Origin: Artemisia argyi | Taxonomy: Eukaryota > Streptophyta > Magnoliopsida > Asterales > Asteraceae | NCBI GenBank assembly: GCA_030686995.1 | Contig: CM060694.1 | Span: 92,471,844 to 92,535,843 of the forward strand | Reading direction: 5' to 3' | Length of the DNA stretch: 64,000 nt | Part shown: in pieces, positions 1 to 11,800 of the stretch | Position numbering within the stretch: position 1 is the first letter of the stretch | How the letters are laid out: every line of letters begins with the position of its first letter | Translations under genes and position numbers: made by a program | The notes under the pieces: model-generated | Told to the model about the DNA's origin: nothing | What the model saw: the letters and a program-made list of their open reading frames with translations, nothing else | Database searches by the model: none

Positions 1-78
1 AATAGGTATATAAACTGCTCTTAAATATGTATATAAATTGCACTCCCTGCAACTTTATATAACCTGAAATGTGTAGGC

Positions 79-112
79 ATCCACTAGTACAAAAAGTTCT
101 ATTGGTCACGCA
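79..112 (+). repeat. CACTA left target duplication (ATC) and terminal inverted repeat
   Basis: ATC at 79-81 is followed by the 31-bp TIR at 82-112, which differs from the right TIR at two positions only. Confidence 0.95.
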
Positions 113-1090
113 TGGTCGATTTTGAAATGTCACACTGTAACATTTATATGTGACTAAATGTATCAGAATAAAATAAACAGCCACACTTGATCCGACTTGT
201 GTGACCATTTCAGAATTCTATTGTCACACATTTGAATATTTATGTGACTAGAGGTAACTGGAAAATTTTTTTTGGATTATTTAGTCACTTTTAATTCGGG
301 ACGTGTGACAGATACAAATGAGCTCGAAACATTAGTCACACTATAGATATACATATGTGACAAATATATGTCACACAATTTAAAAGTGTGACCAAAATAG
401 ATATATGGTCACATGAGGTAATTGTGTATGTGGCTAAATTATATAGTCAAGTTTGTCACACATTATCTAAACGTGACTGCTATTCTTTGCTGAATATTTA
501 GCCACATAGCGTTTGAAATGTGTGACAACGAAAAAGTAAGTTTGAAGCGTTAGTCACGATATGCATTTAATAGTGACAAATATATGTCACACACTTGACG
601 AGTGTGACCAAATGTCATATATGGTCACACTAAACCATAGAAACATGATTAAGTGTAACGAAAATTCGATACATATGGTCACGTAAGTTAATATGTGTGT
701 CTAAATTTTAGTGTGTGTTTGCTTGCCACAACCTAATGTGTATAGTCACATTTAATTGTAGCACGATCATGTGACTATAGGCTTTACAATAGTCACACCA
801 TATCACAAATGTGTATCTAAATTATGTTTATTGCCACATTATAAGGGTATTATATGTGACCAATACATTCAAAATAGTCACATTGTGATATTTATGTGAC
901 TATTATTTATAGCAAAATCTCGGTTATCATTAACCTTGATATTAGTCACATTGAGTGTTTGTGTGACTAAATTCAAGATGTTATATATGGTCACATGAAG
1001 TATTTATTTAGGTGTCTAAATCATAGTCATATTTTGTCACACATTATTTAAGTGTAGTCACAATTCGATACATATAGTCACACATTTCAG
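82..1090. repeat. CACTA left subterminal repeat region
   Basis: About 1 kb densely filled with short GTCACA, GTCACAC and TGTGACTA motifs in both orientations, spaced every 20-50 bases. The same motifs fill the right end. In En/Spm elements such arrays are bound by TNPA and bring the ends together; that role is inferred here by family analogy. No ORF of interest is seen. Confidence 0.85.
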
Positions 1091-1618
1091 ATAACTTATG
1101 TAATTTTGAGGGGTTAGATATGGATTTTATAGTCTCTCTAGTTTGAGTCTAATTTGATATTAACTGCATGAATTGAGTTCAGACTATTAGTCGATCATGA
1201 CTCTTCATTTGCCCCATTACAATGCTGCTAGTTATACTTAGAACTTCTAAGTATAATTAGATGTTGTGATTATTGTGCATATGTTATGGCTTGTGTTTTC
1301 TTTGTTTCTAGACTAACATTTTGCAGCAAAGGCAAGGAAAAAGCTATTTGGAATGGAATTTGGTTGAATGCTAGTAACTCAGAACTTAATGCTGCTTGGC
1401 ATAACTTAATGCTGCTAGGCATAAATTAATGTTGCTAGGCATAATTCTAGACTAACATATATATATATTTTTTTTATTATAACAATATGTATATGATAAT
1501 TTTTTCATCTTTTTTTTGGTTTAATGAAGCAAGAAAGTTAAAATTCATAGAATAATAAACAAAAAAAAATCCCATAACAAATTAAAAGTAAATTAAAAAT
1601 TGTTCATACATAAAAAGA
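1091..1618. other. CACTA interior, non-coding, with short AACTTAATGCTGC repeats
   Basis: AT-rich stretch without a supported gene. At about 1375-1450 the phrase AACTTAATGCTGCT(A/T)GGCATAA occurs three times in a row. It recurs near 2670-2705 and 14036-14080, so it is an element-specific internal repeat. 1560-1620 is A-rich. Confidence 0.5.
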
Positions 1619-2205
1619 TTAACAATTAAATTTCTGAGATTTCTCCTGATCAAAAGCCAAATGTACATTATCGTAGTCAATGGCGTCCTCTTCGTCACTC
1701 AAAAATCCAACATCAGTCGCATCCTCTTCGACTGAACCAACCCGCGGCTTTGATCGCTTGTATTCCGCCTCATCTTTGGCAATTTGACGCAAACTTGCTT
1801 TGCGTGCTGCCTCCTTTCTTCCAGATCTCCACGACTCATACCACTCGTTAATGTTAAACACTTTATCTTCCTTACCTGCATAAAATAAAGATTTTTCGAT
1901 AATTAAATACTATACATTAAGAGAATCAAATATGTATATCAAATTAATCCTTATATATACATGGTTACATTAGTTTGACCTGTTTTTTTATTGAACATAT
2001 ATGACATAAATATACCTTTTGAACTTTCTCCTTCAAAACGTGGTTTCCTGAAATCAAATAAGCATTAGATGATAAATTTATAGAAGTTGCATCATGCAAT
2101 GTGGTTTGAATGTTTACGTGTACAAAAGTTTACTTACTTTGAGCGCTTCTTCTTGAATGAAACGGTAATTGTTCTTTTCTTGTTTCCAGCAATTTTCTTA
2201 TAAGA
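1619..2205 (-). CDS. Unrecognised three-exon gene fragment inside the CACTA element
   Basis: I do not recognise this protein. On the minus strand three exons with fitting splice sites can be joined in one frame. The first lies near 2205-2138 (basic, threonine/lysine-rich) and ends before GTAAGT. The second is a short exon near 2050-2019. The third runs from about 1878 to the stop at 1619 and contains a WYESWRSGRKEAARK-like basic stretch, then an acidic tail with EEDATD and DEEDAID. The product would be a small charged protein, possibly nuclear. No convincing upstream ATG is visible, so the gene is probably 5'-truncated or continues into exons I cannot see. It could be part of a TNPA-like gene or a captured host gene; neither is shown. 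Confidence 0.4.
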
Positions 2206-2699
2206 TTAATTGTTTAAAAAGTGTTTGTTGAATGATAAGTGCGTGTGGCCTTAAAAAGGGATACATATAATAACATCAAAACGCCTATATGGTAGTCTTA
2301 GCTAGTAGGGAATTTTGAAAGTCTAAACATTAAAGATTATTGCAATTTACCAAGTTGAACGTCACATTAGCATGTGAAACGCACTAATTACTCGTGCCTA
2401 ATTGTAATCATTTTAATTTTACACATTAAATGCGCGCTCCTAAACATTCTATAATTTTATTTTTAAACTTTAAATGGTAATAAGCATTGTAAGCTAAGTG
2501 GTTTCAAATGTTAGAAAATATAGTAAGAATAAACATAATGGTATTAATCTAGTTATTAGTTGTGTAAAATTTATGTTTGTAAAAGTTATAATCTAATTAC
2601 AAATTCTTGTATTTACAAACGAAATAAAGTTAAAACATCAAGTTAAATGAAACCATGAAGAGTTATAGTAACTCAGAACTTAATGCTGCTAGGCATAAA
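2206..2699. other. CACTA interior, non-coding
   Basis: AT-rich sequence. A copy of the AACTTAATGCTGC phrase lies near 2670-2700. No gene, RNA or further element is recognised. Confidence 0.4.
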
Positions 2700-2812
2700 T
2701 TACTGTAAACCGGTGTAACTGTAAAAAAGTAACTGTAAACCGTTGTGACACTTTGTAAACCGTTGTGACACTTAAACGTTGTGACATTGCGACTCTTGTG
2801 TGCCTATAAATA
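2700..2812 (+). promoter_or_regulatory. Promoter with repeated TGTGAC-containing motif and TATA box
   Basis: TATAAATA at 2805-2812 lies 66 bases before the ATG at 2878. Immediately upstream, variants of TGTAAACCGTTGTGACAC repeat three to four times (about 2704-2790). The core TGTGAC is the same motif that makes up the CACTA subterminal arrays. TATA position and repeats are directly visible; shared binding by one factor is inference. Confidence 0.6.
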
Positions 2813-2877
2813 CAAAGGAATTACAACCAACTTCTTTCATCTTTTCATTACGTATTCAATTTTTGTTTAGAACTGCA

Positions 2878-3225
2878 ATGGCTTCATCATCTTCAAATCC
2901 TGCTTCAAAGAAAACAAAACGTTCAAGGGATACTTCTCCTCCTCCTCCTCAAATGCTAGAAAAATATAAAATCCATGGCCTAACCCAGGAGTGCTGGGAC
3001 AAATGCCATTCTGAAGGCCAATATTGTACTGAACGACAGTTGGTTGAACTTTACAACAAACGAATCGCGCGGTTGGAAGAACAAAACAAGAAAGACCAAG
3101 TGATCATACTGGTGCATCAGAACAAAGTTAATGTTCGGAATCAAGAAATAGAACAAATCCGTGGAAACATTGTTGATATTTACAAAGGCATTCAAAATGC
3201 CTTTGTATCATTTTCATTGAATTAA
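2878..3225 (+). CDS. Small basic coiled-coil protein encoded by the CACTA element (unrecognised)
   Basis: A 115-residue intronless ORF. The frame is open upstream to 2800, but the TATA box at 2805-2812 means the first ATG usable in the mRNA is at 2878. The N-terminus is serine-rich, followed by a KKTKRSR-type nuclear localisation signal (about residues 12-18) and a proline run. The C-terminal half (about residues 50-105) is charged and heptad-like, consistent with a coiled coil. I know no family for it. A nuclear DNA-binding or dimerising role, such as a TNPA-like accessory protein, is suggested only by its place inside the element and by the TGTGAC repeats in its promoter. The later LTR insertion begins 20 bases past its stop and leaves the ORF intact. 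Confidence 0.55.
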   Translation: MASSSSNPASKKTKRSRDTSPPPPQMLEKYKIHGLTQECWDKCHSEGQYCTERQLVELYNKRIARLEEQNKKDQVIILVHQNKVNVRNQEIEQIRGNIVDIYKGIQNAFVSFSLN

Positions 3226-3245
3226 CCCTGATGTAAGATGATATT

Positions 3246-3563
3246 TGTAGGACCTTGGATCTATCTTTATCACCTTTGATTATGATGTTAAAGAGAGATG
3301 GAAGAGCTAGAGAGAGAGAGGTGGAGAGCACTATGTGTAAAATAAACCTTTGATTAGCATGAACTCCCACACTTCCTAACAAGCTTAGGAGGGTATTTAT
3401 ACTTATTACATTAGCCTCCATGGGCTTTCTCTTGGGCCTTCTTTTGGCCCAAGCCATTAAGGCTTTTACATAACCTTAATAAACTAGCATTTTACTAACT
3501 ATTACATGAATATATTTAACTAACTATTTGACTCAATAATGATCGTCACTTTTAATCCTAACA
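3246..3563 (-). repeat. 3' LTR of Gag-only element copy 1
   Basis: 318 bp. The inner edge touches the polypurine tract at 3564-3578; the outer edge touches ATATT. TG/CA termini are present. Confidence 0.9.
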
Positions 3564-3650
3564 ATCTCCCCCTAAGGGACGATCATTGAGATCTCTCTTT
3601 GATTACATAAATGATCAACACTTCTAATGCTAACAATCTCCCCCTAAGGG
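3564..3650 (-). other. Double polypurine tract of Gag-only element copy 1
   Basis: On the minus strand CCCTTAGGGGGAGAT directly abuts the 3' LTR (3564-3578). A second copy of the same tract, again followed by TGTTAGCATTAGAAGTG-like LTR-start sequence, lies at 3636-3650. Both copies also exist in the second element (46690-46782). Confidence 0.75.
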
Positions 3651-4740
3651 TGATCATTGAGATCTCTCTTTTGTGACCTTGATCTTTGATCTTTGAAGCT
3701 TGTTCTCTTTGAACTTTGAGTCTTGTTGTGTAATAGCTTTGCTAGTTTCTTTGTTCCAATCATGCTTTGTGATCTTTCTTGCCTTTGATCAACATCTTTA
3801 CTCTGTTGTTTTTATATCTTTTCCAACATGCTCATACTTTGTTTGACTTTGAATCTTTGTGAAGTTCTCTTTTCCTTTGACTTTAATCTTTGTTTCTTTG
3901 GTTTGAAGATTCTTTGACTTTGACTTAGAAACGTTCAGAACTTTGCTTTGCTTTGATCGTTGAAGAGAGCTTCGCAGGGTATGAGCATGTGGATCTTTGA
4001 GTGATGGTAATGGTCTTTCTCCAAGGAACATTTATGAGTACCTGCATAAAACAGTTAGTAATAAAGTATCCGGTACTTACAGGTTCGGAATTAGAGATCG
4101 TCAACAGCATAGTATTAAGACTCCTTCTAATCCTTACCAAGGCCGTTCCCATTTCGGATACTCCCGAGAGAGCTTACGAGTCCTACTAAGTAGATCAACG
4201 AATGGGTGAGTCGCTGGAGATCACACATAGTAACCATCATGATAGATAAGGCAAGATCCGTAGATCTCATAAAGACTCTTACACCTTGTGTCCTTTTTGG
4301 CGAACACAAGTGTATTCATAGAAAGTGTATCCTAAGAGATCTTTTAATGAATCTCATGGCTCTAGACTCGATAAGTGCATAATTTGGTTTTCCTATGCGG
4401 AGACTAGGGAGAGGTCTCCTACTTCAATATCAACCATCTCTAAGAGATAAGTTGATAGATTACACCGGTTCCCTGTGAGAATGAAACAAGCTCTTTTAAG
4501 AGAACTTGAGTGGCTAGAAGGTTAAGTGCAGTGCGTCACTGGGTCCATGACGTCTTTATCTTCAATACCGGTGTCACCTTAGCAACAACCAGTAGCATAC
4601 GAATTGAACCCGGTGTCTGCCCTAAGGTTGAACATATGGAGGGCTATTTCTTTTCACCCTTTTTCATAGCTTTTCTTTTTAATTCTTCAACCCCTTCTTT
4701 CTCCTTTCTCATTTGCTCCTTTTTTCAATCATACCTAAGG
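3651..4740 (-). other. 3' non-coding region of Gag-only element copy 1
   Basis: CTTTGA/TCAAAG-rich and otherwise unremarkable sequence matching 45565-46690 of the second copy in inverse orientation. Short ORFs here are not conserved as protein and I call none. Confidence 0.6.
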
Positions 4741-4745
4741 ACTTC

Positions 4746-7700
4746 TGTCACACCCCCAAAATACCTGAATGGCAGCGGAATGGAATACCTGAGGGTGTAA
4801 CGGATCATAGCACACAAGCAAGGAAATATTGAACGACCTAAAGTGTCGTTTTAAAATACGTCGTTTGATTCATTCAAAATATAATCAGAGTTATAAAGAC
4901 ATAGGTCCCAAAAGTTGGAAAAGTTTACGGAAACAAGTTTAGTACAATCAAACGACATTTGAACATAAGTGCAAGAAAGTCCGAATGAGCCATATCATCC
5001 TTGTTACACAAAAAGACTCCATGCATGCCATGAGAATGTGCCTTAGTTACCTGAGAAATACATTGCGAAAAACGGTCAACATAAAGTTGGTGAATAATCA
5101 TAGGTTTATAAGAAATTCGTAAGTACATAAGCCACATGTATATAGTAAAGTGACAAATTGTCAAAAAGTTACATTGTCTCTTAAGCTCATGACACCGAAG
5201 CTAGACGTACTAAAATATGCCCCAAAGGAGTGTTTACCAGACACTCGTACTATATTAGACATGAAATGCATTCGTTTTCCTTATGGAGCAACCCAAACAC
5301 GAATGGAGGAGTCACCCTCGATAGATCTATCCACTCACTCTCGCTTGGCAATATAATTAACGGTTCATGATAATAAAGGGGACTTGCAGTGGTAGTACTA
5401 GCAACTTAAGCAATGTACGGAATTTAATACATGGGCATGTACAAAAAAAATAATAGTGCAATGTATTCTCCCCCGTGGGATTTAAAATCAAATAAGTACT
5501 AAAAACGGGGCTATGAGAACTCACCTCGAAGTGATGGTACAAAGATGGTGCAATGAGGTAAAAGTAGTCGGGACAATGAGGCGCGAGTACTAGCCGCAAC
5601 CTAAATGAATAACCATGATCTAACTTAGATCAAGCCGTAATGAAATGAATGCACATGCACATGATACTCATACCACTCGTAATTTGAAAATACTAGTTAT
5701 CGTCGTAGTAAAATAGATTCCATACTTAGGAAAATAAGTCCTTATATAGGAGTATATAACTTGTCGTACTATCTCGTTAAAAAGTGTTAGCGTTAAATTC
5801 CTTGTATTGAAAACCTTGAAATATGTCGTTAAGTCGTATAAGTATTCTCTCGGGTCGTACGTATTCATTTGATAAGAAAATAGTCCTTAGTAATATTTAC
5901 TAGAAAATATACCGTTTAGCGCGCACGTTATTATTTTTATTTGTGTTCATATATATATATATATAGTTTGACGATGTTAGAATGGGAATAACTCGGTCGT
6001 TTTAGGCTCGTTTTCCTTGTTCTTTATGTCCACGGATTCGTCTTTGTATATACTAGTATGTTTTAGACAATTCGGCTCCTCTAGGTTACGTTTAATGCCT
6101 CAAAATACCCGTCGTATTCTGCCAAACAGCAAGCAGTTTTCTGAAAAGTAGTTTTCGTCGTTAATTTTGCAAAAATCATATCTCCTTCGTTATAAACTCG
6201 TTTTAATCCGTTCTTTCGCCCAAAGTTTCGTTTTTGAATGTATTTTCTAAATCTTTGGTCAAAAATTAGTCACCATCTACTGATTTTCCCACGAAATTAA
6301 AATAGGGACAGTAGGTATTTCAAAAGTTTCAAAAACCATTTTCAAGTCTCTAAACTAATTCCATCCTCCATCAAATCACTTTCAAACACCACAAGGCTAA
6401 TCTAATTCTACCATACACCTTCTTAGGGTGTCATGGGTCCTTAAACATCATCAATCCACTAGGTCTAACAAGAGTTTCATATGTTTCCATTTCTAGGGCT
6501 TGAAAGTTAATATATACAAAAATGGAGTGGTACAAGTTGATGCATGTATGATATCTTGTAAGAAAATTATATAAACATAAAAATAACTTGTAAAAATCAT
6601 AAAAAATGAGTTTGTTAACTTACTTGATGGTTTAGAGAGTTTAGTTGATAAAAAGCCTACTAATCCTTGAGTTTTTATTTCAAAACTCTAACAAGGATGA
6701 TTACACAAACTAGTTTATATCAAGATCTTGTAAAATTTATCCTCCTTGCTCCTTGATTACCTTAATTCGATCCAACTTAAGAGAGAAAGAGTGAAAGAGT
6801 TTTTCTAGTTGCAAGTAAAAGTGTTTTTGTGATAAATGTGTGAAAAAAAGTTTTATTTATACAAAGAGACAATTGTTAGGTGACATTTAATTTGTTTGGT
6901 GAAGTATTAATGCAAGAAGACCATGGGGGGGGGGGGGGGGTGGCTGGTCCTAAAGGAGGGAAATGGGGGTGGGGGGTTGTCTTGGGATTAATTAGGAAAA
7001 TTAGTATTAGTAGTTAAGTGTAGTTAGGTTAGGTTTAGGTTTAAGGTTTAATCGGGTACCGGGTTTGTTAGAAATAAGTTTTGTTGAAGTTATTCGGGAC
7101 GTAATAAAGTTATAAAAGTTGTAAAAATAAGTCGGGTACAAGTACGGAGAGTTAGGGTGATTATCGTTTAATTTTGGTGAAAACCGGCGTTATTAAGTTA
7201 AACGTACGATACGTAATAGTTAAATTTCCAAAATACCGGGTAAATTAATATTATAGTTTTTATATTATAGAAATGAGTATAAAAAATGTATTAGAATCAT
7301 AGTCGGGAGTGTCGGACATGTTAGACATATTTATAGTTCGCGTGCTAGCGTTTCTTTAAAATAAACGTACGTAAATCGTTAATTATACCAAAAGTATAAA
7401 TTTAGTTACCCTACGAGTGGAATAGCATGCAAGTGCCCTAATGATGATATGCAGACTATTTCTAGTCCGTATGAAGTGTCCCTGACAATGATGCATGAAT
7501 TCGCTCCTGAACCAATACGGTTACGCGAATTTGAACACTCGTAAACTAAATTTACGATGACATGAGTAATGCACGTGAATAGTGGTTTTCTCTCGGAAAT
7601 GAATAGTGTCAAGTGAATAGTAAAATTTCTGAAAGTGTCTCGGAATGTCAAATTGACCTCAAAAACGATGAATAGTAAAATGATGAATAGTGATCGATGA

Positions 7701-7766
7701 ATAGTAATTTGTGAATAGTAGAATATCGAAGTTTGGAAAAATGACCTGAAATTGTGGGTTGTGACA
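4746..7766 (-). mobile_element. Solo LTR (3.0 kb) nested in Gag-only element copy 1
   Basis: On the plus strand it begins TGTCACACCCCC and ends GGTTGTGACA, flanked by ACTTC on both sides (4741-4745, 7767-7771). The second Gag-only copy reads straight through this site, which proves the insertion. Only one LTR is present, so an intra-element recombination removed the interior. A minus-strand TATAAATAAAAC near 6850-6860 gives the orientation. It contains a run of about 17 G near 6925-6941 and an array of RTGAATAGT motifs at 7565-7725. The TGTCACA terminus fits plant Ty3/gypsy LTRs; lineage not assigned. Confidence 0.85.
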
Positions 7767-7771
7767 ACTTC

Positions 7772-8895
7772 TAATTCTAATCTATTGGAATTGTCCTTGG
7801 GTAGATCCCTCCGGCTCTGGCGGATCATAGGATGGTTCTTCCTAACCTTAATCACCTTATAACTTCATGACTATCCTATTGTTGCCATCAAACCATTTGT
7901 GAAAATCTCTCAAAGTGTTTATGATAATAAAACATACTTTGTTAACACTTCGAGAGTTTTGCATTTCATTTGAAGGACTCCCCCTTCACATGTGCTCATG
8001 GATTTTTAAGAAATTTGCACATGCGTGAGGAGTTTGCACTTTTTGAATTGATCCACTTTCAGTAAACATGACCGATTCGAGACACGCTTACATCACTAGT
8101 TAGACTAGCTTGAAATTATTACCCGTCCTGGTCAAGTCCAAAGAAAGTCTCTCGAAACGGTACATTCTACTCAGACAAGTCCTATTCGAGACACGCTTAC
8201 ATCACTAGTTAGACTAGCTTGAAATTATTGCCCGTCCAGGACAAGTCTTTTCGATTACTGACATTTTAAGCTTCGTCAATTCATTGGTACTTTCTGAGTC
8301 GAGCTCTTTTGAGATTCAAGACGATCACATTTCTCCCCCTCAAAAATAGCATATCCATGGTATTTTTGATACCGATTGATTAAAACCTTTGTTTTTGGAT
8401 AGCTTATGGGAGAAACGGATGTTTGTTAATTCCATATAAGTTTCCTTTAAGCATGATCATTTGGAACATCATTTTATTACTCCCCTCAAAAATAGAACAT
8501 TTTGAGTAAATTTAAGCTTTTAAGGATTTGAGGGAGTAATATCTTGAGCTACATCATGAAAAGTTTTGAAAACCTTTTGATACATTATTCAAAATTTTGC
8601 TCAAAAATTAAGAAGACTTTGATAAGCTTATTGGAGAGAAGTCTTCTTATCTTTTAGGATTGTCGCACATAAATGTACAACGGGGTCATTTCTTTGAAAA
8701 TCACGGGTTATACATTGTTATGTGTGCATAAGCCATTATGTTTTTAGGATAAGTGCACGGAAAATCTTTAAACCTTTGTTTGATTAAGCACTTCCCTTTA
8801 TTTGAAGAACGAGTCATTAGCTGAAATACTAAGAAGTCATTATGTTGAAGTTCGAGTCCTTAGCAGAAGTACTAAGAAGTCATTATGTTTTTGGT
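7772..8895 (-). other. 3' non-coding region of Gag-only element copy 1 with three further polypurine tracts and a repeated palindromic motif
   Basis: Minus-strand polypurine tracts occur at 7977-7992 (GTGAAGGGGGAGT), 8333-8349 and 8479-8495 (TTTTTGAGGGGGAG types). The block holding CTAGTTAGACTAG and TCGAGACACGCTTAC occurs twice (about 8070-8135 and 8185-8250). All of this is matched in the second copy (44800-45370), so the region is maintained despite having no ORF. Confidence 0.65.
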
Positions 8896-11800
8896 TTAGA
8901 CAACAACTTTTGGAACCCATTTAAGCACGGCGCCAACGGGTTTACCATATTTTGAAATCCATTTGAAAGTTGTGTCAATCCGAGACAAAGAAGTTGAATT
9001 CCAACGAGGACTGAAAACCGGTGTTTCATTTTGAAATAAAGCTCGTGGAATCAACGGTGATTTAAAACTCTTTTGCTTGTGAAACTTGTTTGAGAAACTC
9101 GGTGTTTCTCTTGGAGTTTTAAAACTTGAAGAAGAAGTTTTCCATCCATTGTTGAAACTCGGCGTTTCATTTCGAAAATTCGTTTTTGAGATGAATGGAA
9201 ACTTTCCAGAATTTGGATTTTTCAAAGCATAGCCATTCTTTTGTTGTAGCGGAAGCATTTCAGAGTATGATTTTTTCAAATGTTTTGAACGACTTTGCTT
9301 TGGTTTCCACACTGGTTTTACCGATGTAAAACGAGAGTATAGAGTTTGAAAACCTTGATCCTTTACTTTATTGGCACTTGCATTTGAAACCTTTTGATGA
9401 GTAAATGTTTCAGAAAAATTTGGTCTCTTTGAAAAATTCCTTCCTTTTTGCAAAGAATAGGTGGTAAATTGAGAAACCCTTTTAGAAAATGGTTTTAAAG
9501 ATTCACCCGTGTAAACCTTTTCTGAAACACTTACTTGTGGTTTAGAGTCGTTTGAAACTTGAGATTTTCCTTTTGACCGGTTAAGAACATCAAACTTTGC
9601 TTTTAAGGCATTGTATGACGTTCTCAAATCATTGTATTCTTTTTGAAGAGAAAGATGATCTGATGATGCCAGTTTTTCTTGCAAAGAAGCATTTTGATTT
9701 TCAAGATGTGCAAAATATTTTTCATATTTGTCTGTTTCGATTGAAAAATCATTTTTGGCATCACCAAAATCCTTGGTTTGTTGTGCAATTGTTTTTTCCA
9801 ATTCAACAATTTTCTTTTGAAGCACATATTTTTCTTTTTCAAAAAGATGATTTGGTGTGATCTGAGAGTCAGATTTGTTTGAAGTTTGATTCTGAACTCT
9901 TGACCGCTTGATTGAATCAAACAAGTTTTTGTAAGTCTGTTTCAAATGCTCATTTTCTTTTTGTAATGATGCCACAGCATGTTCCAATTCAAGATTTTTT
10001 GTATCAAGTTCGTCAAAATCAAACTTGTTATTGGTATCATCACAATTTACATCAAGAATCTGTTCTTTTTCTTTAAGCACTGATGTCAAAGAGTTTTCAG
10101 AAGACATTTTCTCATTCTTCTCTTGCAGTTTTAGTTGGAAAGAGATACTTTGTGCTTCGAGTTTTGCAAGATGTTTCTCAAACTGAGCAGTTCTTTTTTA
10201 CAGTTCTTCTTTGACATCAGCTGCTTCTTTTGAAAGCTCAGTGATTTTCTTTTTGAGACAAAGATTTTCAGATTTCAAAGAAGATGTTTGTTCAAAATGC
10301 ACATTCTCATACTCATGGCTGACAGATACTGACTTGAATGACTCTATTTGATTTGTGAAAAATTCTTTTTGAATGTCTAGAATTAAGCATTTTTCATCAA
10401 ATTCGTCTTCAAGAGAGTGAAGTTACTTTAGATCTTCTCTCATTTCAGTTACAATATGTTTTTCAAAGTACTCAAAACATAAGTTGATATCTTTCACACG
10501 AGGTTCAATTTCCTCTTTCAAAATCTTTTTGACTTCTAACTTAAGGCGTACATCTGATGAAAGAGGATTAGAGAAAACGTTGTTTGTGATGTTTTCTTGC
10601 TTAAACCAAATGACCTTTAACGTTTGCTCAATGTGATGTTTAAGATTACAAAATTGTTTCCTTGCTCTATTTTGCCATAACTTAGCATCATAGGTAGCTA
10701 GTTGAGCTTCTTTGAAAAATCTTTTCACATTTGGTATATCTGTCAATTGTAGACAACCATACACAAAGCCGTGGTATGAGAGTGGGTTTTTTGTTTGTTT
10801 TACTTTCAAACGTTTTTCCTCTTCAGATTTTAAAATATCTTGAGACTCAAACAAAAGATCATCTGACAATTCTTTTCCCATATCATTAGCGTTATACAAA
10901 ATAGGTGTCAACTTTTGCACTTTGTTTAAAAAACAAGGTTTTTCATTTTCCACATTAGCATTATTCACAAAACCAATCCCAGATGTTTGTTTATCAATCT
11001 CCTCATCTTTAGTAGGCAGCATGTTGATAGTCTGAGAAGTCTGTCCCAATTTTCGAAGTCTATTTTCAAGATCGTTTGTTCGTTTCAAAAACTCTTGGTT
11101 TTCATTCTCAAGTTTTGTGTTTACAATATCAAAATTTGATTTGGTTTTCTGAAGCTTTGAATTTTCACTTTTTAAATCATTGTTCTCTTTTAAAAGCGCT
11201 TGAACCTTTCTGTTGTTAACAACCATTTGAGCATCCAGATTTTGAATGGAACGTTTTTCACGAAGAACAGCTTCTCTATAACCAACTTCAAGTTCTTCAT
11301 TTCTTTTTAAAAGTGGTTTGACAGACTCTCCATACATTTCAAACTTTTGAGCGTGAGATTTAAGGTTTGAGATTTCAATTTCAAGTTTAGCATTTCTTGT
11401 TGTTGCATTTTCAAAACTTTTTTCCATTTCCTTAAATCTCTCAATCTCTTTGTTCAAAAAGACATTCGTTTGCTTAGCTTCACGATTGTCATTTTTGCAC
11501 TTGTCAAGTTTATGTTTGAAATTATTGATTAATGAAGCAAAGAAGGCACGATCTTGTTCTTAAGAAGATCCATCCTGAGCAGGCTCACCTCTATTAGGAT
11601 CCATCTCTGGAGTAGCAAAAGTGATATTACTATCATTTTGTTCCACCACATATGTGTCACTAATAGACTCAGGATGCGCAGGATGTGTCTGATCATGAGC
11701 AAACACATTATCAAAGATATTACCATTATCATGAGCATGTGAATCTTGTACCGTAGCCAATATCTCTGTGTATGATGAAGGTCTGATATGATCATCTTCG

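Noticed and set aside
4510..4800. 96-codon ORF
   Set aside because: It crosses into the solo LTR at 4746. The homologous region of the second Gag-only copy does not preserve the frame.
7406..7855. 149-codon minus-strand ORF
   Set aside because: It spans the boundary of a solo LTR (7766) and its target duplication, so it cannot be an old gene. No recognisable protein content.
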